64,000 nucleotides of DNA from Bacteroidota bacterium (GCA_027624855.1 JAQBTQ010000008.1:45434-109433); one strand, 5' to 3'. Positions 48,379-58,160 are shown, numbered from the stretch's first letter. A program made the numbers and translations. Notes: generated from the sequence alone by a model not told the origin.

Positions 48379-49860
48379 ATGAAAATGAACAAGCAAATTT
48401 TCTTCCTGGTGGGCCTGATTGGAGCCCTCGCCTTCACGGGGTGCCGCAAGGACTTCGAGGAGATCAATACCAATCCCAATGAGCCTACCGCGGTTTCACC
48501 AGGTTTCCTTCTGACGAATGCGCAGAAGTCGACCATGGACCGCGTGTATGATTCGTTCTGGGGAAGCCGCCGCGCAATGCAAACGGCGCAATTCTGGAGT
48601 TCGAATCAATATTCTAACGAAAGCCGTTACGCTTATCGTGATGCCACAGCAAACTCTGCGTGGGCATCTTTCTATGCTGGACCACTCCAAGATTTGCAAA
48701 CCATTATTGACTTGAATTCTGGCGATGATGCAGCAGATTATTCTGGTTACGGAGATAATGCGAATCAGATAGCAGTAGCGAAAATCCTACAAGCTTGGAT
48801 TTATCAGCATCTTACGGATGCGTTTGGAGCCATTCCGATGTCACAAGCCTTACAAGGGGTGAGCAATACAACGCCTGCTTATGATAGCCAAGCTGATGTA
48901 TATGCGGGTTTGATTGCCATGTTGGACGATGCCTTAAACGGAATGAACGTTGGAGGTGCAGGTCCTCAGGGTGACCAAATCTATGGTGGAGACATGGCGC
49001 AATGGCAGAAGTTTGCCAATTCGCTTAAGCTTCGTGTTGCAATGCGCATGGCTGATGTCAATCCTGGAGCTGCGCAAGCTGCTGCTGAAGCTGCTTTGGG
49101 CTCGGGAGCCATCATTGCTGGCAATGAGGACAATGCCTTGTTTGGATACCTCACGGGAGCTCCAAATAACAACCCGATCAATGAGGACTACAAGACACGT
49201 AATGATTTCGCTGCCTCAAACACCATGGTTGACTTCTTGGCTGGTTTGAACGATCCTCGATTGGGTGTGTTCTTCTCTCCTGCAGTTGCCTCTGGTGAAT
49301 ATGTTGGTGAAGTGTATGGTTTGGACGAAGCCAACGCGGCTTTGACGCCTAACGATGCGGTTTCGCAACGTGGTGGCGCTATCCTCGCAGCAGATCTTGC
49401 GGGCATCTACTTTGATGCGGCTCAAACCCATTTCTTGGCAGCAGAAGCTGCTGAACGCGGTTGGTCGAGCATCTTGTCTGCAGAGGAACATTACAATGCG
49501 GCCATTACGTTGAGCATGAACTATTGGGGCATTACAGATGAGGCCGCAATTGCTGATTACTTAGCACAAGCGGATGTTGCATACGGTACTGCAGCTGGTG
49601 CTTGGAATGAGAAAATTGGTCGGCAAAAGTGGGCTGCGTTGTATATGCAAGGCTACGAGGCCTGGGCCGAGTACCGTCGATTGGACTTCGGTGTGTTGCT
49701 CCCATGTGCTGACGGCGTTTTGGAGGGTGACGGATCGGTTCCAAACCGCATGAAGTACCCATTGGATGAGCAAACATTGAATGGTGACAACTGGGCTGCA
49801 GCAACCAATGGAGGTGCTGACGATGTGTTGACTACTAAGATGTGGTGGGACGTCAACTAA
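48379..49860 (+). CDS. SusD/RagB-family surface lipoprotein
   Basis: 493 residues. The signal ends in LAFTGCRKDFEEINTNPNEP, a lipobox followed by the typical SusD N-terminus. The helical TPR-like fold and the C-terminal AWNEKIGRQKWAALYMQGYEAWAEYRRLDFG region match the SusD-like_2 branch. It forms the lid over the SusC-like barrel, capturing substrate at the cell surface. It starts 19 bp after susC and ends at a strong terminator. Confidence 0.93.
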   Translation: MKMNKQIFFLVGLIGALAFTGCRKDFEEINTNPNEPTAVSPGFLLTNAQKSTMDRVYDSFWGSRRAMQTAQFWSSNQYSNESRYAYRDATANSAWASFYAGPLQDLQTIIDLNSGDDAADYSGYGDNANQIAVAKILQAWIYQHLTDAFGAIPMSQALQGVSNTTPAYDSQADVYAGLIAMLDDALNGMNVGGAGPQGDQIYGGDMAQWQKFANSLKLRVAMRMADVNPGAAQAAAEAALGSGAIIAGNEDNALFGYLTGAPNNNPINEDYKTRNDFAASNTMVDFLAGLNDPRLGVFFSPAVASGEYVGEVYGLDEANAALTPNDAVSQRGGAILAADLAGIYFDAAQTHFLAAEAAERGWSSILSAEEHYNAAITLSMNYWGITDEAAIADYLAQADVAYGTAAGAWNEKIGRQKWAALYMQGYEAWAEYRRLDFGVLLPCADGVLEGDGSVPNRMKYPLDEQTLNGDNWAAATNGGADDVLTTKMWWDVN

Positions 49861-49883
49861 GACGATTCACAAATGCAATAAAG

Positions 49884-49909
49884 AAAAGCCCCGCACAAGC
49901 GGGGCTTTT
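49884..49909. terminator. Rho-independent terminator after the SusCD operon
   Basis: Perfect stem AAAAGCCCCGC / GCGGGGCTTTT with an ACAA loop, placed between convergent genes. Confidence 0.92.
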
Positions 49910-49913
49910 TATT

Positions 49914-50843
49914 TCAAGACCATCGGTATCCCAAGCTCATGGAGAAATAGGATGGCATATTCAGGCTAGAAGCGCCTATTTGTATGTATTCATTGGTGTC
50001 GCGGAAAAATTGAAACCAGCGATGCTCAATACCCATTGTAAGTGCACCGGTTTGATATTGAACGCCTATAGCGAATTGTGATGCTGTTGACACCTCGGTA
50101 ATTTCATTTATGCTGGTACTGACTCCGTTTTCGTTTGATTGCAATTGCCAAGATTGTGCACTTGATGTGTCATTAGGCACCATCGCAAGCATACCAACGA
50201 ACTTGAGGGCGTCCGTGGGAGAATAACCCAAGCCAATTTCCATGAACGTTGGCTTCCAAATTTGTGCAACGACGGGTTGTTCAATGAAAGAATTGGAATA
50301 AATCTCCCGAAGATGAAAGTAATGGTCGGTGAATGAGGTAGTGATAAGATCGGTTTGATTCACTCCAATGGTTGCGCCTGTTTCGTCAAGTGCAGTTTTG
50401 GCATAAAACAATCCTACAGATTTACCGAAGCCAATGGACACGTCAAGAGGCAGTGAGGTGCTTGGCTGATATCGGAATCTTAGCAATGTTGGGCTCAACC
50501 CTTGATAGCTTCCGCTGGCGTTCTGAAACGTATTGAGTACATTGTTATAATGCATGTCCCAAAGCGTGTTGTTTAACTGCTGTGCGCTCATGTTAGGGCG
50601 ATTTCGCTCGATGGTTTGCCGCACGATGGCATCGGCCTCCTCATATTCAACTGGAGCCCAATTGTAGGGGTTTAATCCAAAAGAAAATTCAACACCAAAC
50701 CGCGTGGGTACAACGGGCTTATTCCAATTCCAATCTTTTGATTGTCGATCAGCGGATTCTTCAAATAAACTTGGATCGAGTTGCTGCGCAAGGGCGCTGA
50801 ATCCGCTCGCGAAAGTCAACGCAAGTATCAACGGGCGCCTCAT
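49914..50843 (-). CDS. Outer-membrane beta-barrel protein, unknown function
   Basis: 309 residues. A signal peptide ends at SALAQ. Alternating hydrophobic strands and a final YFSMSLGYRWS, with an aromatic near the C-terminus, are typical of an outer-membrane barrel. The family is not recognised. Its start overlaps the stop of the upstream lipoprotein gene by 4 bp (ATGA), so they are co-translated. Confidence 0.7.
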   Translation of the reverse strand: MRRPLILALTFASGFSALAQQLDPSLFEESADRQSKDWNWNKPVVPTRFGVEFSFGLNPYNWAPVEYEEADAIVRQTIERNRPNMSAQQLNNTLWDMHYNNVLNTFQNASGSYQGLSPTLLRFRYQPSTSLPLDVSIGFGKSVGLFYAKTALDETGATIGVNQTDLITTSFTDHYFHLREIYSNSFIEQPVVAQIWKPTFMEIGLGYSPTDALKFVGMLAMVPNDTSSAQSWQLQSNENGVSTSINEITEVSTASQFAIGVQYQTGALTMGIEHRWFQFFRDTNEYIQIGASSLNMPSYFSMSLGYRWS

Positions 50844-51262
50844 TCAAAAACCAATTTTCCACCAAATCCAGCCACTTGAACGGTGGTTTTACGAAACAGG
50901 AAAGCTCGCTGCTCACGAACAATGTATTTAGGGTTAACCAAAACATCTGCATTGGCCCCCTCTAAAGCGTTATAGACTGCGGCTTTTTTCTCTTTTATCG
51001 GCCCTCCAAAGCCTAATTGTATGCCAGGATAATCGGCAAATTCATTATCACTTGCCACTCGGATGATGCCAAGGATGTGGGTAGTTGATGACATTCCAAT
51101 CAAGGAACGTGTGGTGTCAACATCTACATGCGCACGAACGGTGTCAATGGCGAGGACTACGGGACCCTCTGCTAGTTTAGTGCTTTGGGTGAGTTGGGTG
51201 CAGCTCTGCGTCAGGAGCATGCCCATGATAATGCAGGGAAATGTAATGCGTGAGAATTTCAT
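50840..51262 (-). CDS. Small outer-membrane-type lipoprotein
   Basis: 140 residues. The signal MKFSRITFPCIIMGMLLTQSC ends in a lipobox Cys. The mature part has a GVGFGG-like segment (IQLGFGGP) and AVYNALEGANADVLVNPKYIV, reminiscent of TRL/DUF6567-like envelope lipoproteins. The role is unknown; it is coupled to the downstream barrel protein. Confidence 0.68.
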   Translation of the reverse strand: MKFSRITFPCIIMGMLLTQSCTQLTQSTKLAEGPVVLAIDTVRAHVDVDTTRSLIGMSSTTHILGIIRVASDNEFADYPGIQLGFGGPIKEKKAAVYNALEGANADVLVNPKYIVREQRAFLFRKTTVQVAGFGGKLVFE

Positions 51263-51266
51263 GAGG

Positions 51267-52028
51267 TTAGTTTTGGTCGCAAGGAATGATAACAGGGCGG
51301 CTTGGCGTGGCGTCCATATCGAAAGCGGCGGTTTGCAGATTCAGTAAATGTTTCCCGTCACGAAGCGAATCAGGGACGAATATGAGCTCTGTAATCGTTG
51401 CTTGGTGTCTTGGGTTGTTTGGATACGCCCAAAAGGCGTGGTGGGCCGCTAATGCACCGCCATCGACTTCTCTATCTACCGAAGGCAAATCCACAAGCAA
51501 ATGTTCTACCCCACGTCCCACCAACCAAGTCATTCCATCCGGTTCGAAATAAGGAGGGTTGGTATTGGACCAGTTGCACCCGACTTTGCTATTGGAATTG
51601 GGTAAAGTCCGTACAACGAGTGCCGGAGGTAAATTCATCCCTTCATCCCAATGCTCGGAGATGGATTGTTCCAGCTCTTGGGCGGTAATCACCTGATCAT
51701 CTTGTCGGGATTCGGGGAAAACGCTCACCACCAGGCATGGAAGTAAAACAGGAAATTGGATTTTGTTGACCGAATGAGCTTCAGGAGATATGTGTCCCAA
51801 ACATTCCGTGTGCGTCCCATTGCCGTGTGGATTGAAGAAAACATCCCTGAAATTTACAGCACCACCTTCAGCAACTGATCCTAAAAAGCCATTGGCGCGT
51901 ACAACACTGATTTTCATAAAATCAACGTACCAAGCACGTGAACCATGGCCGTCACCCATTTTGATGCTGAGGTCTACGGGTTTTTCTTCATTTGAAGAAA
52001 ACAATACTCCTTCGAATGTCAATTCCAT
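51267..52028 (-). CDS. Cyclase-family metal-dependent hydrolase (kynurenine formamidase-like)
   Basis: About 253 residues from ATG 52028. The family metal-binding motif appears as NPHGNGTHTECLGH, a variant of H-x-G-T-H-x-D/E-x-x-x-H, with a later VDLPSVDREVDGG segment. Members hydrolyse N-formylkynurenine or related amides and enol esters. No other tryptophan-degradation gene is adjacent. No signal peptide. It begins the short leftward run that includes the two envelope genes downstream. Confidence 0.78.
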   Translation of the reverse strand: MELTFEGVLFSSNEEKPVDLSIKMGDGHGSRAWYVDFMKISVVRANGFLGSVAEGGAVNFRDVFFNPHGNGTHTECLGHISPEAHSVNKIQFPVLLPCLVVSVFPESRQDDQVITAQELEQSISEHWDEGMNLPPALVVRTLPNSNSKVGCNWSNTNPPYFEPDGMTWLVGRGVEHLLVDLPSVDREVDGGALAAHHAFWAYPNNPRHQATITELIFVPDSLRDGKHLLNLQTAAFDMDATPSRPVIIPCDQN

Positions 52029-52066
52029 GCAATTAAGGTACAACGAGGCGGAACGATTGGAGACGA

Positions 52067-52095
52067 AAAAGGCAGCACAAAATGCGCTGCCTTTT
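52067..52095. terminator. Terminator hairpin
   Basis: AAAAGGCAGC (52067-52076) pairs with GCTGCCTTTT (52086-52095) across a 9-base loop, downstream of the leftward porin-like gene. Confidence 0.75.
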
Positions 52096-52117
52096 CAATG
52101 AATTTTTTGGTTCGAAA

Positions 52118-52978
52118 TTATTCGAACAAGAAGCCTACACGCAATGCGCCTTGGAAGGCGTTGCCAAGTGTAGAGTTGCTAATGTGGTTTGGCCAAGGGT
52201 AGTAGATGTCATCAGAACCCGCACCGTCAGGCCAGTACTCGTTGTAGATCACGCCATCAACTGCGCTGAAAGGCAATTGACCAACGAATTCACCTGCAAT
52301 TTCAGAACCCGCAGCTTCTGTTGAGAATGCATTATTGAAGTACATGTTGAATGCAGTCAAGTTGTCGGTGGTGATGCTGTGGTTACCAAAGGTCGTGCTG
52401 CCAAATCCAAGACCAGCTTCGAATCCAACGTAAATCGCATCAGAGAAATAGTAATCCGCACCGAACAAAACGTTTAACCCCCATTGGGTGTAACCTTGCT
52501 CGTTACCTACATTCCAAACAACGTACTGGTCAGGTTGGCCGGCATCATTGATGTCTTGTGGTCCCCAGAACTCTTGAGTGTCTGCGCGGTTTCCGATGGT
52601 AATTGGCAATTCAAATGCGATGTAAGGAGAAAGTTGATCCTGTCCGTCAAAGTGAATTTCATACCCTGGAGCAATGCCAAACGCTGAAGATTTGGTGTTG
52701 ATGTTCAACTGAGGGCTTACAGGATCGGCCTCATTGATTTCACCATCTTGGTACCATGCGTGAACATCGTTTGAATTTGCAATCGAAAGAGACAAACGGA
52801 ATGCTTTGTCGTCATCGAGAAACTTACGGTACTTAATGGTCGAGCCGTCAATAGGGCTGCCTCCGAAAGGCGTGAAGTTCACCTCGATGTTGTGTTCATC
52901 ACCATTTTGTTTTTCTTGGGCTTGAGCGCCAACTGTAATTAGCGCTGAGAGCGCCAACGTAAACATGAGTTTTTTCAT
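52118..52978 (-). CDS. Exported outer-membrane barrel-like protein
   Basis: 286 residues from the ATG at 52978, which begins the signal MKKLMFTLALSALITVGAQAQ. Alternating strands, Tyr/Phe-rich turns and a final GNAFQGALRVGFLFE ending in an aromatic suggest a small outer-membrane barrel. The family is not recognised. It has its own terminator and is divergent from the decarboxylase gene. Confidence 0.7.
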   Translation of the reverse strand: MKKLMFTLALSALITVGAQAQEKQNGDEHNIEVNFTPFGGSPIDGSTIKYRKFLDDDKAFRLSLSIANSNDVHAWYQDGEINEADPVSPQLNINTKSSAFGIAPGYEIHFDGQDQLSPYIAFELPITIGNRADTQEFWGPQDINDAGQPDQYVVWNVGNEQGYTQWGLNVLFGADYYFSDAIYVGFEAGLGFGSTTFGNHSITTDNLTAFNMYFNNAFSTEAAGSEIAGEFVGQLPFSAVDGVIYNEYWPDGAGSDDIYYPWPNHISNSTLGNAFQGALRVGFLFE

Positions 52979-53064
52979 GATGTTGTGTTGTGTTTCAGGA
53001 AATTTCCGAACGCAAGAAAAGCAAAAATTGCTCAACTCCGTAAGTTTCATACGAACTTTCAACT

Positions 53065-54498
53065 ATGGATAACCGTTCAAAATCTACTGATGCGCACCAT
53101 TGGGCACACTATTTTCGACCCGAGTTGTTTGCCGAAACAGGTGAAAAGTCGGTGTCGACGTTGATGGAATACTTGGTTGAATGCCAAAACCGTGAAGCGT
53201 CGCATGTCTTGGACATTGCAACACCAGAATCTAGGTTAGAGCACTGGAAATCAAGGCTTAATGACAGCCAATCTTCAAGCGGTTCAGGATTATTTAAGCA
53301 TGATTTTTTAGAACAACTCCTCTGTCGTTCCAATCACTTGCACGATCCACGGTATGCTGGTCATCAGGTGGCTGTTCCCTTTCCTGAATTGGCTTGGTTG
53401 GGCGCTGCAACCGCTTTGTTAAATAATGGAATGGCCATTGATGAGATGGGGCCGGCGAGTACGCCCATGGAAGAAGCTGTGATGCAATTGATTGCACAAT
53501 ACATGGGATTCGGCACGAAATCAGGAGGAATTTTATGCCACGGAGGGACCTTGGCCAATCTTACGGCCCTTCTCGCGGCTAGACAAAAAAAGGCTGTGGG
53601 AAATGCATGGGAAGAAGGAGTTCAAACACCTTGTGCGGTGCTGGTCAGCGACCAGGCTCATTACTGTGTGGATCGCGCAGTGCGGGTGATGGGTTGGGGA
53701 AAGCAAGGCATTATAGAAGTTGCTACGGACGATCAACATCAAATGTCAAAGGGCGATTTGTATCAAAAATTTAATGAGGCAACTGCAGCGGGTATTCATG
53801 TTGTTGCGGTGGTTGGAAGCGCTTGCACGACATCGACTGGGGCTTTTGATGATTTGGAAATGATCGCTGATTTTGCTGAAGCACATGATGTTTGGTTCCA
53901 TGTGGATGGAGCGCATGGCGCAGCACAGGTGTTTTCCAGTGAGCATAGGAATGTGCTCAAGGGAATGGAGCGTGCTGATTCGGTGGCCATGGATTTTCAT
54001 AAAATGCTGGGTGTTCCAGCCTTATGCACGGGACTTTTTTACAAAGACGGTATTGACGCATACGGAGCATTCAGCCATGAAGCTGCTTATTTGTATGAAA
54101 GCCAAAATGAGGAATGGTGGAATTTGAGCAAGCGCACTTTCGAATGCACCAAAAGAATGCTGAGCGCCGCCGTTTTTGGCATTTGGGAAGCGCACGGTCC
54201 GCTACTGTGGGAAAGTTTGGTGGATCGATTGATTAGCCGTGCTCAATTCGCGTCGGCGCAATTGAATCTCCGAGACAATTGGGAGGTGTTCGCGCATCCC
54301 AAATCCAACATTTTGTGTTTCCGTTTGAAAGGAGTTAATAATTCGAATCTCCGAGCCAAATTGTTAAAGCATGGGCCACACTACATCGTTAAAACCCGAG
54401 TGAATGGCTCAGATTGGTTGCGCTGTACCTTCCAAAACCCATTAACAACAGAAGATGACATTATTGAGCTGATTGATAGGCTTGAGGAGTTGGCGTGA
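53065..54498 (+). CDS. Group II PLP-dependent amino-acid decarboxylase
   Basis: 477 residues. Family motifs are GGILCHGGTLANLTALLAAR, SDQAHYCVDRAVRVMG with a cofactor-stacking His, WFHVDGAHGAA with the Asp that binds PLP nitrogen, and the Schiff-base lysine in AMDFHKMLGVP (near 310). This group includes aromatic-amino-acid, glutamate, diaminobutyrate and sulfinoalanine decarboxylases; the sequence does not settle which. It is the last intact chromosomal gene before the island. Its stop overlaps the start of the disrupted HAD gene. Confidence 0.9.
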   Translation: MDNRSKSTDAHHWAHYFRPELFAETGEKSVSTLMEYLVECQNREASHVLDIATPESRLEHWKSRLNDSQSSSGSGLFKHDFLEQLLCRSNHLHDPRYAGHQVAVPFPELAWLGAATALLNNGMAIDEMGPASTPMEEAVMQLIAQYMGFGTKSGGILCHGGTLANLTALLAARQKKAVGNAWEEGVQTPCAVLVSDQAHYCVDRAVRVMGWGKQGIIEVATDDQHQMSKGDLYQKFNEATAAGIHVVAVVGSACTTSTGAFDDLEMIADFAEAHDVWFHVDGAHGAAQVFSSEHRNVLKGMERADSVAMDFHKMLGVPALCTGLFYKDGIDAYGAFSHEAAYLYESQNEEWWNLSKRTFECTKRMLSAAVFGIWEAHGPLLWESLVDRLISRAQFASAQLNLRDNWEVFAHPKSNILCFRLKGVNNSNLRAKLLKHGPHYIVKTRVNGSDWLRCTFQNPLTTEDDIIELIDRLEELA

Positions 54499-54611
54499 AA
54501 AAAGATTTCGCCCTAATTCTACTCGACCGTGATGGGGTAATCTTACTATACGGTTATCCTTACCCCTTAAACCTTTCCCACATCAATTTTCATATGTTTA
54601 ATGTAGGATGA
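54495..54611 (+). pseudogene. HAD-family phosphatase (GmhB-like), truncated by island insertion
   Basis: A GTG overlapping the decarboxylase stop (GTGA) opens a frame reading MKKDFALILLDRDGVI, the first strand and DxD catalytic motif of a HAD-IIIA phosphatase (heptose-bisphosphate phosphatase/histidinol-phosphatase type). After GVI the match stops: the frame continues into the island sequence and ends at TGA 54609-54611 after 38 codons. The rest of the gene is not in the window. The loss of similarity coincides with the change to AT-rich DNA and the end of the recombinase gene, so I read it as the integration target. Confidence 0.7.
54551..54571 (+). repeat. 21-bp inverted repeat, left copy (island edge)
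   Basis: Begins CGGTTATCCTTACCCC and ends TTAAA. The exact reverse complement is at 63862-63882. The stop codon of the recombinase gene lies inside this copy. It may form part of attL. Confidence 0.8.
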
Positions 54612-56438
54612 GAGTTTAGATTTATCCCATTTCTTCTCCGTTGGGGTGGTAAACCCTAACTCATTTAGTTCAATACATACCTTGTTTAATGACAGAGATT
54701 TCTCAACTCTCAGTTCTGATATAACTCTGTTTAATCTATCTTTCTCTTCTTTTGGGAGTTTATTTTTAGAGTTAGATAATTTATGAACTAAAATAGATTT
54801 AGTTGAACCATCTAAAATCTCATACTTTCTTCTCCCACTTTTATCTTTACCATTTATCTTAATATTATCCTCAACAATAGGGTAGAAGAACTCAAAATGA
54901 AATTTGTGAGATTTTATTTCTGGTATATATTCAACACCAATTTTTTTAAGGTAAGTCGATACAAATATCTTTTGTTCCTTTAAGGGAAGGGTTTCTAAAC
55001 TATCTACCTCTAAATACATTTGATTTAACCAATCTATCCATACTGATGAATTATCAAATACATTGATTTCCCTTAGTAAATCATTAATCTCTAAATCAAC
55101 TTCGGATATTAATTCGTGAATCCTAATCTTCATTTTCTTCCCAACCGATTTACTAACCTCTTCAGTTAGAATTTTAACCTCAGTATCTACTAAACTTTCT
55201 TCCAACTTTTCTTTCTTCTTTCTCTTTTCAGATAGGTATTTTTTCTTCTTATCCGTTTGAGTTTTTAAGTTGTCTACATCCTCAAATTTTGGGGATATAC
55301 TCTTAACCTTAAAGTTCTCTCTAACCATCTTAGAGTCCTTTAAAATCTCTATTAGATGGTCAATCATAACCTTATCTGTAGTACCAACTCTCACACTCTT
55401 CTTTAGGGTACAATTTTTATGTTTAGTTCCCCATTTCTGAGGGTTTTTCCATTTGTATTCTACACTTCTACAACTATATAAATCGTAGATTGAATCGGAC
55501 TTAGTTTTTATTGAAAGTTTCATTTCACAACTCTTACATTGTAGTAACCCATCGAACAATGTTTGATTAATCTTTGAGTTGTCCTTACTCCTCATATTAT
55601 CCTCTAGAATCATCTGAACATATTCCCAATCTTTAGATTCAATTATCTTAGGTGTTTTTACAAGAATTGTATCAACAACTTTTTCCTCACCCCTCACGTT
55701 TTCAACCCATTCTCACTTCTGTTCTCCTTTGTATAGGGGACTACCTAACATCTTCTGAATAGTACCAGTGTTCCATCCACTCTTACTTCTTTTTGGTTTG
55801 AATGGAGTTTTAATATCCATGTAAGTTTTAATATCCATTGTGGATTTACCTTCACTATACATTTTATAAATCTCTTTAACACCTTCGGATTCCTCTTGGT
55901 TGATGACTAATTTTTTACCTTCCACATCATATCCAAAAGGTTTAGTTCCACCAACAAATGTGTTCCCATTCTTCAATGAGTTTCGTTTCCCCAAAACACT
56001 TCTCATTCTCCTTAGTTTGTTATCATACTGAGAAATTTGGGAAAGAATACCCATGATAAATTCATCCATTGGATTATCTAAATCAAATGGTTTATCACTT
56101 TTCCCAACATATACTCTAACACCCTTACTAATTAGAATCTTGTATATACTGAACCAACTTTGTGAATTTCTCCCAAGTCTATCAGTATTTAATACCCAAA
56201 TATTATTAATCTGATTGTTTGATATTTCATCTAATAGTTCAACTAATTTAATTCTCTCTTCAATTTCAACTCTGAATGAACTTTGAGAACCTTCATTGAA
56301 AATAATTGGTTCTAATCCCAACTTCTCACTAAGTTCTCTACCCATCTGTTCTTGTACCTCTAATGATGTACCTTCTTCTTCTTGAACTTTGGTTGAAACC
56401 CTTAGTAATAGTCCTATTTTATGTTCTTTATTTTCCAT
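54567..56438 (-). pseudogene. Large serine recombinase (integrase) interrupted by an in-frame TGA
   Basis: The minus-strand frame from 56438 to 54567 would encode about 622 residues, a normal large serine integrase. The first 241 residues hold the resolvase domain (catalytic Ser in LLLRVSTKVQ, NTDRLGRNSQSW) and the recombinase domain up to LGSPLYKGEQK. TGA at 55713-55715 follows. The same frame then continues without a shift as EWVENVRGEEKVVDTILVK, a cysteine-rich zinc ribbon (CKSCEMKL...CRS...KNCTL), a long coiled coil and a C-terminal tail. So one nonsense codon splits it. It may be a dead integrase, or two fragments or low readthrough may retain function. It points at the island edge, as expected for an integrase next to attL. 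Confidence 0.88.
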
Positions 56439-56441
56439 ATT

Positions 56442-56463
56442 GGGTAAGGTTTACCGGTTGTTT
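56442..56463 (-). repeat. Related copy of the island repeat ahead of the recombinase gene
   Basis: GGGTAAGGTTTACCGGTTGT plus TT on the plus strand matches 63868-63889 at 20 of 22 positions. It starts 4 bp upstream of the large serine recombinase start codon, a common place for an attachment site or autoregulatory operator. Confidence 0.65.
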
Positions 56464-56545
56464 AAAAAAAACAAAATTAATGAAAAAGGTAGGATGAGAA
56501 GGGGGTGTTTTACTGAAAATGTAACTCTATTGGGAGTAGTTACAC

Positions 56546-57160
56546 TCATACACCATTAGTATCAATGTATTTTCTAACCTTAACAACAGTTTTTGTTGAT
56601 ACACCTAATCTTCCACTAATATCTCTTACAGATTTACCTTTTTCTAATAGTGAAAGTATCTTCTGGGTTTTTTCTTTGTTTAGGAAATCACTTCGGTTTT
56701 CTGTAGTTCCTATCTTCCTTCCCAACTTACCACCATTCATTACATACATCTTTCTTCCCATCTCTGTTCTCTCCAGTATGTTTTCTCGTTCCAACTCATA
56801 AAGGGAACTCATTACTGATGTGATTAGATTCCAAATAGGATTCTTCTTACCATTTACCATTGATTGAAGATTACCCATACTCTTAACAACTACATTCACT
56901 CCATTATCTTCAAAGAATTTGAGAGTAGTAAGGGTATCAATGGTATTTCTACCCAATCTACTGAGTTCCTCCACTACAACCTCTGTAACCTTACCCTCAT
57001 TAACTAATGTGGTAAGTTTGATTCCACCTTCTCTTTCAGAAAATGGAATCTTACCACTTACACCTTTATCAAAGATTGTTAGGTCATATTCTGTTATATC
57101 TAAATCGAATCGTTTTCCTTCTTGTTGTATCGTTGAGGTTCGGTTGTATTTAATGTTCAT
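56546..57160 (-). CDS. Small serine recombinase (resolvase/invertase type)
   Basis: 204 residues. The N-terminal catalytic serine is in KYNRTSTIQQEG (about residue 9), followed by VVEELSRLGRNTIDTL and the E-helix region EMGRKMYVMNGGKLGRKIG. The C-terminal Hin-like helix-turn-helix is KSVRDISGRLGVSTKTVVKVRKYI. Enzymes of this size resolve or invert DNA between short sites. With inverted repeats in the island, a DNA inversion or resolution role is plausible. Confidence 0.92.
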   Translation of the reverse strand: MNIKYNRTSTIQQEGKRFDLDITEYDLTIFDKGVSGKIPFSEREGGIKLTTLVNEGKVTEVVVEELSRLGRNTIDTLTTLKFFEDNGVNVVVKSMGNLQSMVNGKKNPIWNLITSVMSSLYELERENILERTEMGRKMYVMNGGKLGRKIGTTENRSDFLNKEKTQKILSLLEKGKSVRDISGRLGVSTKTVVKVRKYIDTNGV

Positions 57161-57281
57161 AGTGTTGTCTTTTATTATTCAATCTAAAAGTACTACAATT
57201 TAATGATATAACCTAATTTTTTAGGGGTAATGATGTGTTCCTATTTATTACAATTAATATTACAACCCTATAATTTTATTT

Positions 57282-57992
57282 CTAAAAGTTATTTCCAAGT
57301 TTAGTGATGTTAAGAACATTCTGTCCCAAATTATTTTTTGCGTAGTTAACTAACTTACTAAGTTCACTCTTTTGGTTAGGATTAAATGAAGATGTTGAAA
57401 TAGTTTTAACTGGGTAATAGTAAACCCATTTATTAGAATAATAAGAATCATACTCTTTAGTCAAATCAAAGTAGATATCATTAAAACAATTCCAACTGTG
57501 AGGACGAAGAATAATTTCCTTTTTCAAATCATAATACCCTATACCATATTCATCATTGATTACATAGAACCCATCTTTATTTGGTTTTAAATGATTGTTT
57601 TTAATGTAGGAATTGAACCTCTTTTTGACCTTACACGATTCTTTATATCCATAATAACCATGAACCGTTTGAATATTATCTTCCAAAAGAGATAAGTGAC
57701 TCGAATTAAACCAACATCCTAATTCTATTAATTTTTTGGATGATATATAATTCGTTACTTTTTCTTTTATCTCCTGAGGGAGTTTATCACTTTTTATTAC
57801 ATACAATATTTTTGATTCCTTTTGTGGAATATAGTTCATACGGTCCTTGAATATAAGTAAATTATATTCACTTATAATCGGATTAGTCTTACTCTGATTT
57901 GTTTGGTTATTTAAACAACACTTTTTGAATTTCTTACCACTACCACATGGACATTTCTCATTTCTACCTACTTTACTGTTCATCATATTCAT
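57282..57992 (-). CDS. SEC-C motif protein, otherwise unknown
   Basis: 236 residues. The N-terminus carries the zinc-binding SEC-C motif VGRNEKCPCGSGKKFKKCC. The remaining 200 residues, rich in Tyr, Asn and Lys, have no recognisable domain. SEC-C motifs occur in SecA and as add-ons in many mobile-element and defence proteins. It is divergent from the gene at 58209, and a TGGTGGT-type element lies between them near each start. Confidence 0.75.
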   Translation of the reverse strand: MNMMNSKVGRNEKCPCGSGKKFKKCCLNNQTNQSKTNPIISEYNLLIFKDRMNYIPQKESKILYVIKSDKLPQEIKEKVTNYISSKKLIELGCWFNSSHLSLLEDNIQTVHGYYGYKESCKVKKRFNSYIKNNHLKPNKDGFYVINDEYGIGYYDLKKEIILRPHSWNCFNDIYFDLTKEYDSYYSNKWVYYYPVKTISTSSFNPNQKSELSKLVNYAKNNLGQNVLNITKLGNNF

Positions 57993-58057
57993 TATTTAAT
58001 TTGTTACTTATTTTATCTCTTTCTCATTATTACCTTACTAAGGTCGTCATTTATTTA

Positions 58058-58093
58058 TGGTGGTATTTATACATAAATCACATTTCACCACCA
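58058..58093. promoter_or_regulatory. TGGTGGT-N22-ACCACCA element, copy 1
   Basis: TGGTGGT (58058-58064) and ACCACCA (58087-58093) are inverted arms separated by exactly 22 bp, about 66 bp upstream of the SEC-C gene start. The bases flanking the arms (ATTTA before, TTTC in front of the right arm) are also shared with copy 2. Confidence 0.65.
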
Positions 58094-58160
58094 CTTCATT
58101 AATCTCTCTTAATACATTCATATCTCTCATTATTACATAGTAAATATAAGACCGTATTTA

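Noticed and set aside
55713..55715. Possible recoding of TGA as an amino acid in the island
   Set aside because: Other genes here, such as those ending at 58925 and 61393, use TGA as a normal stop and no SECIS-like hairpin or redox partner is evident at this TGA.
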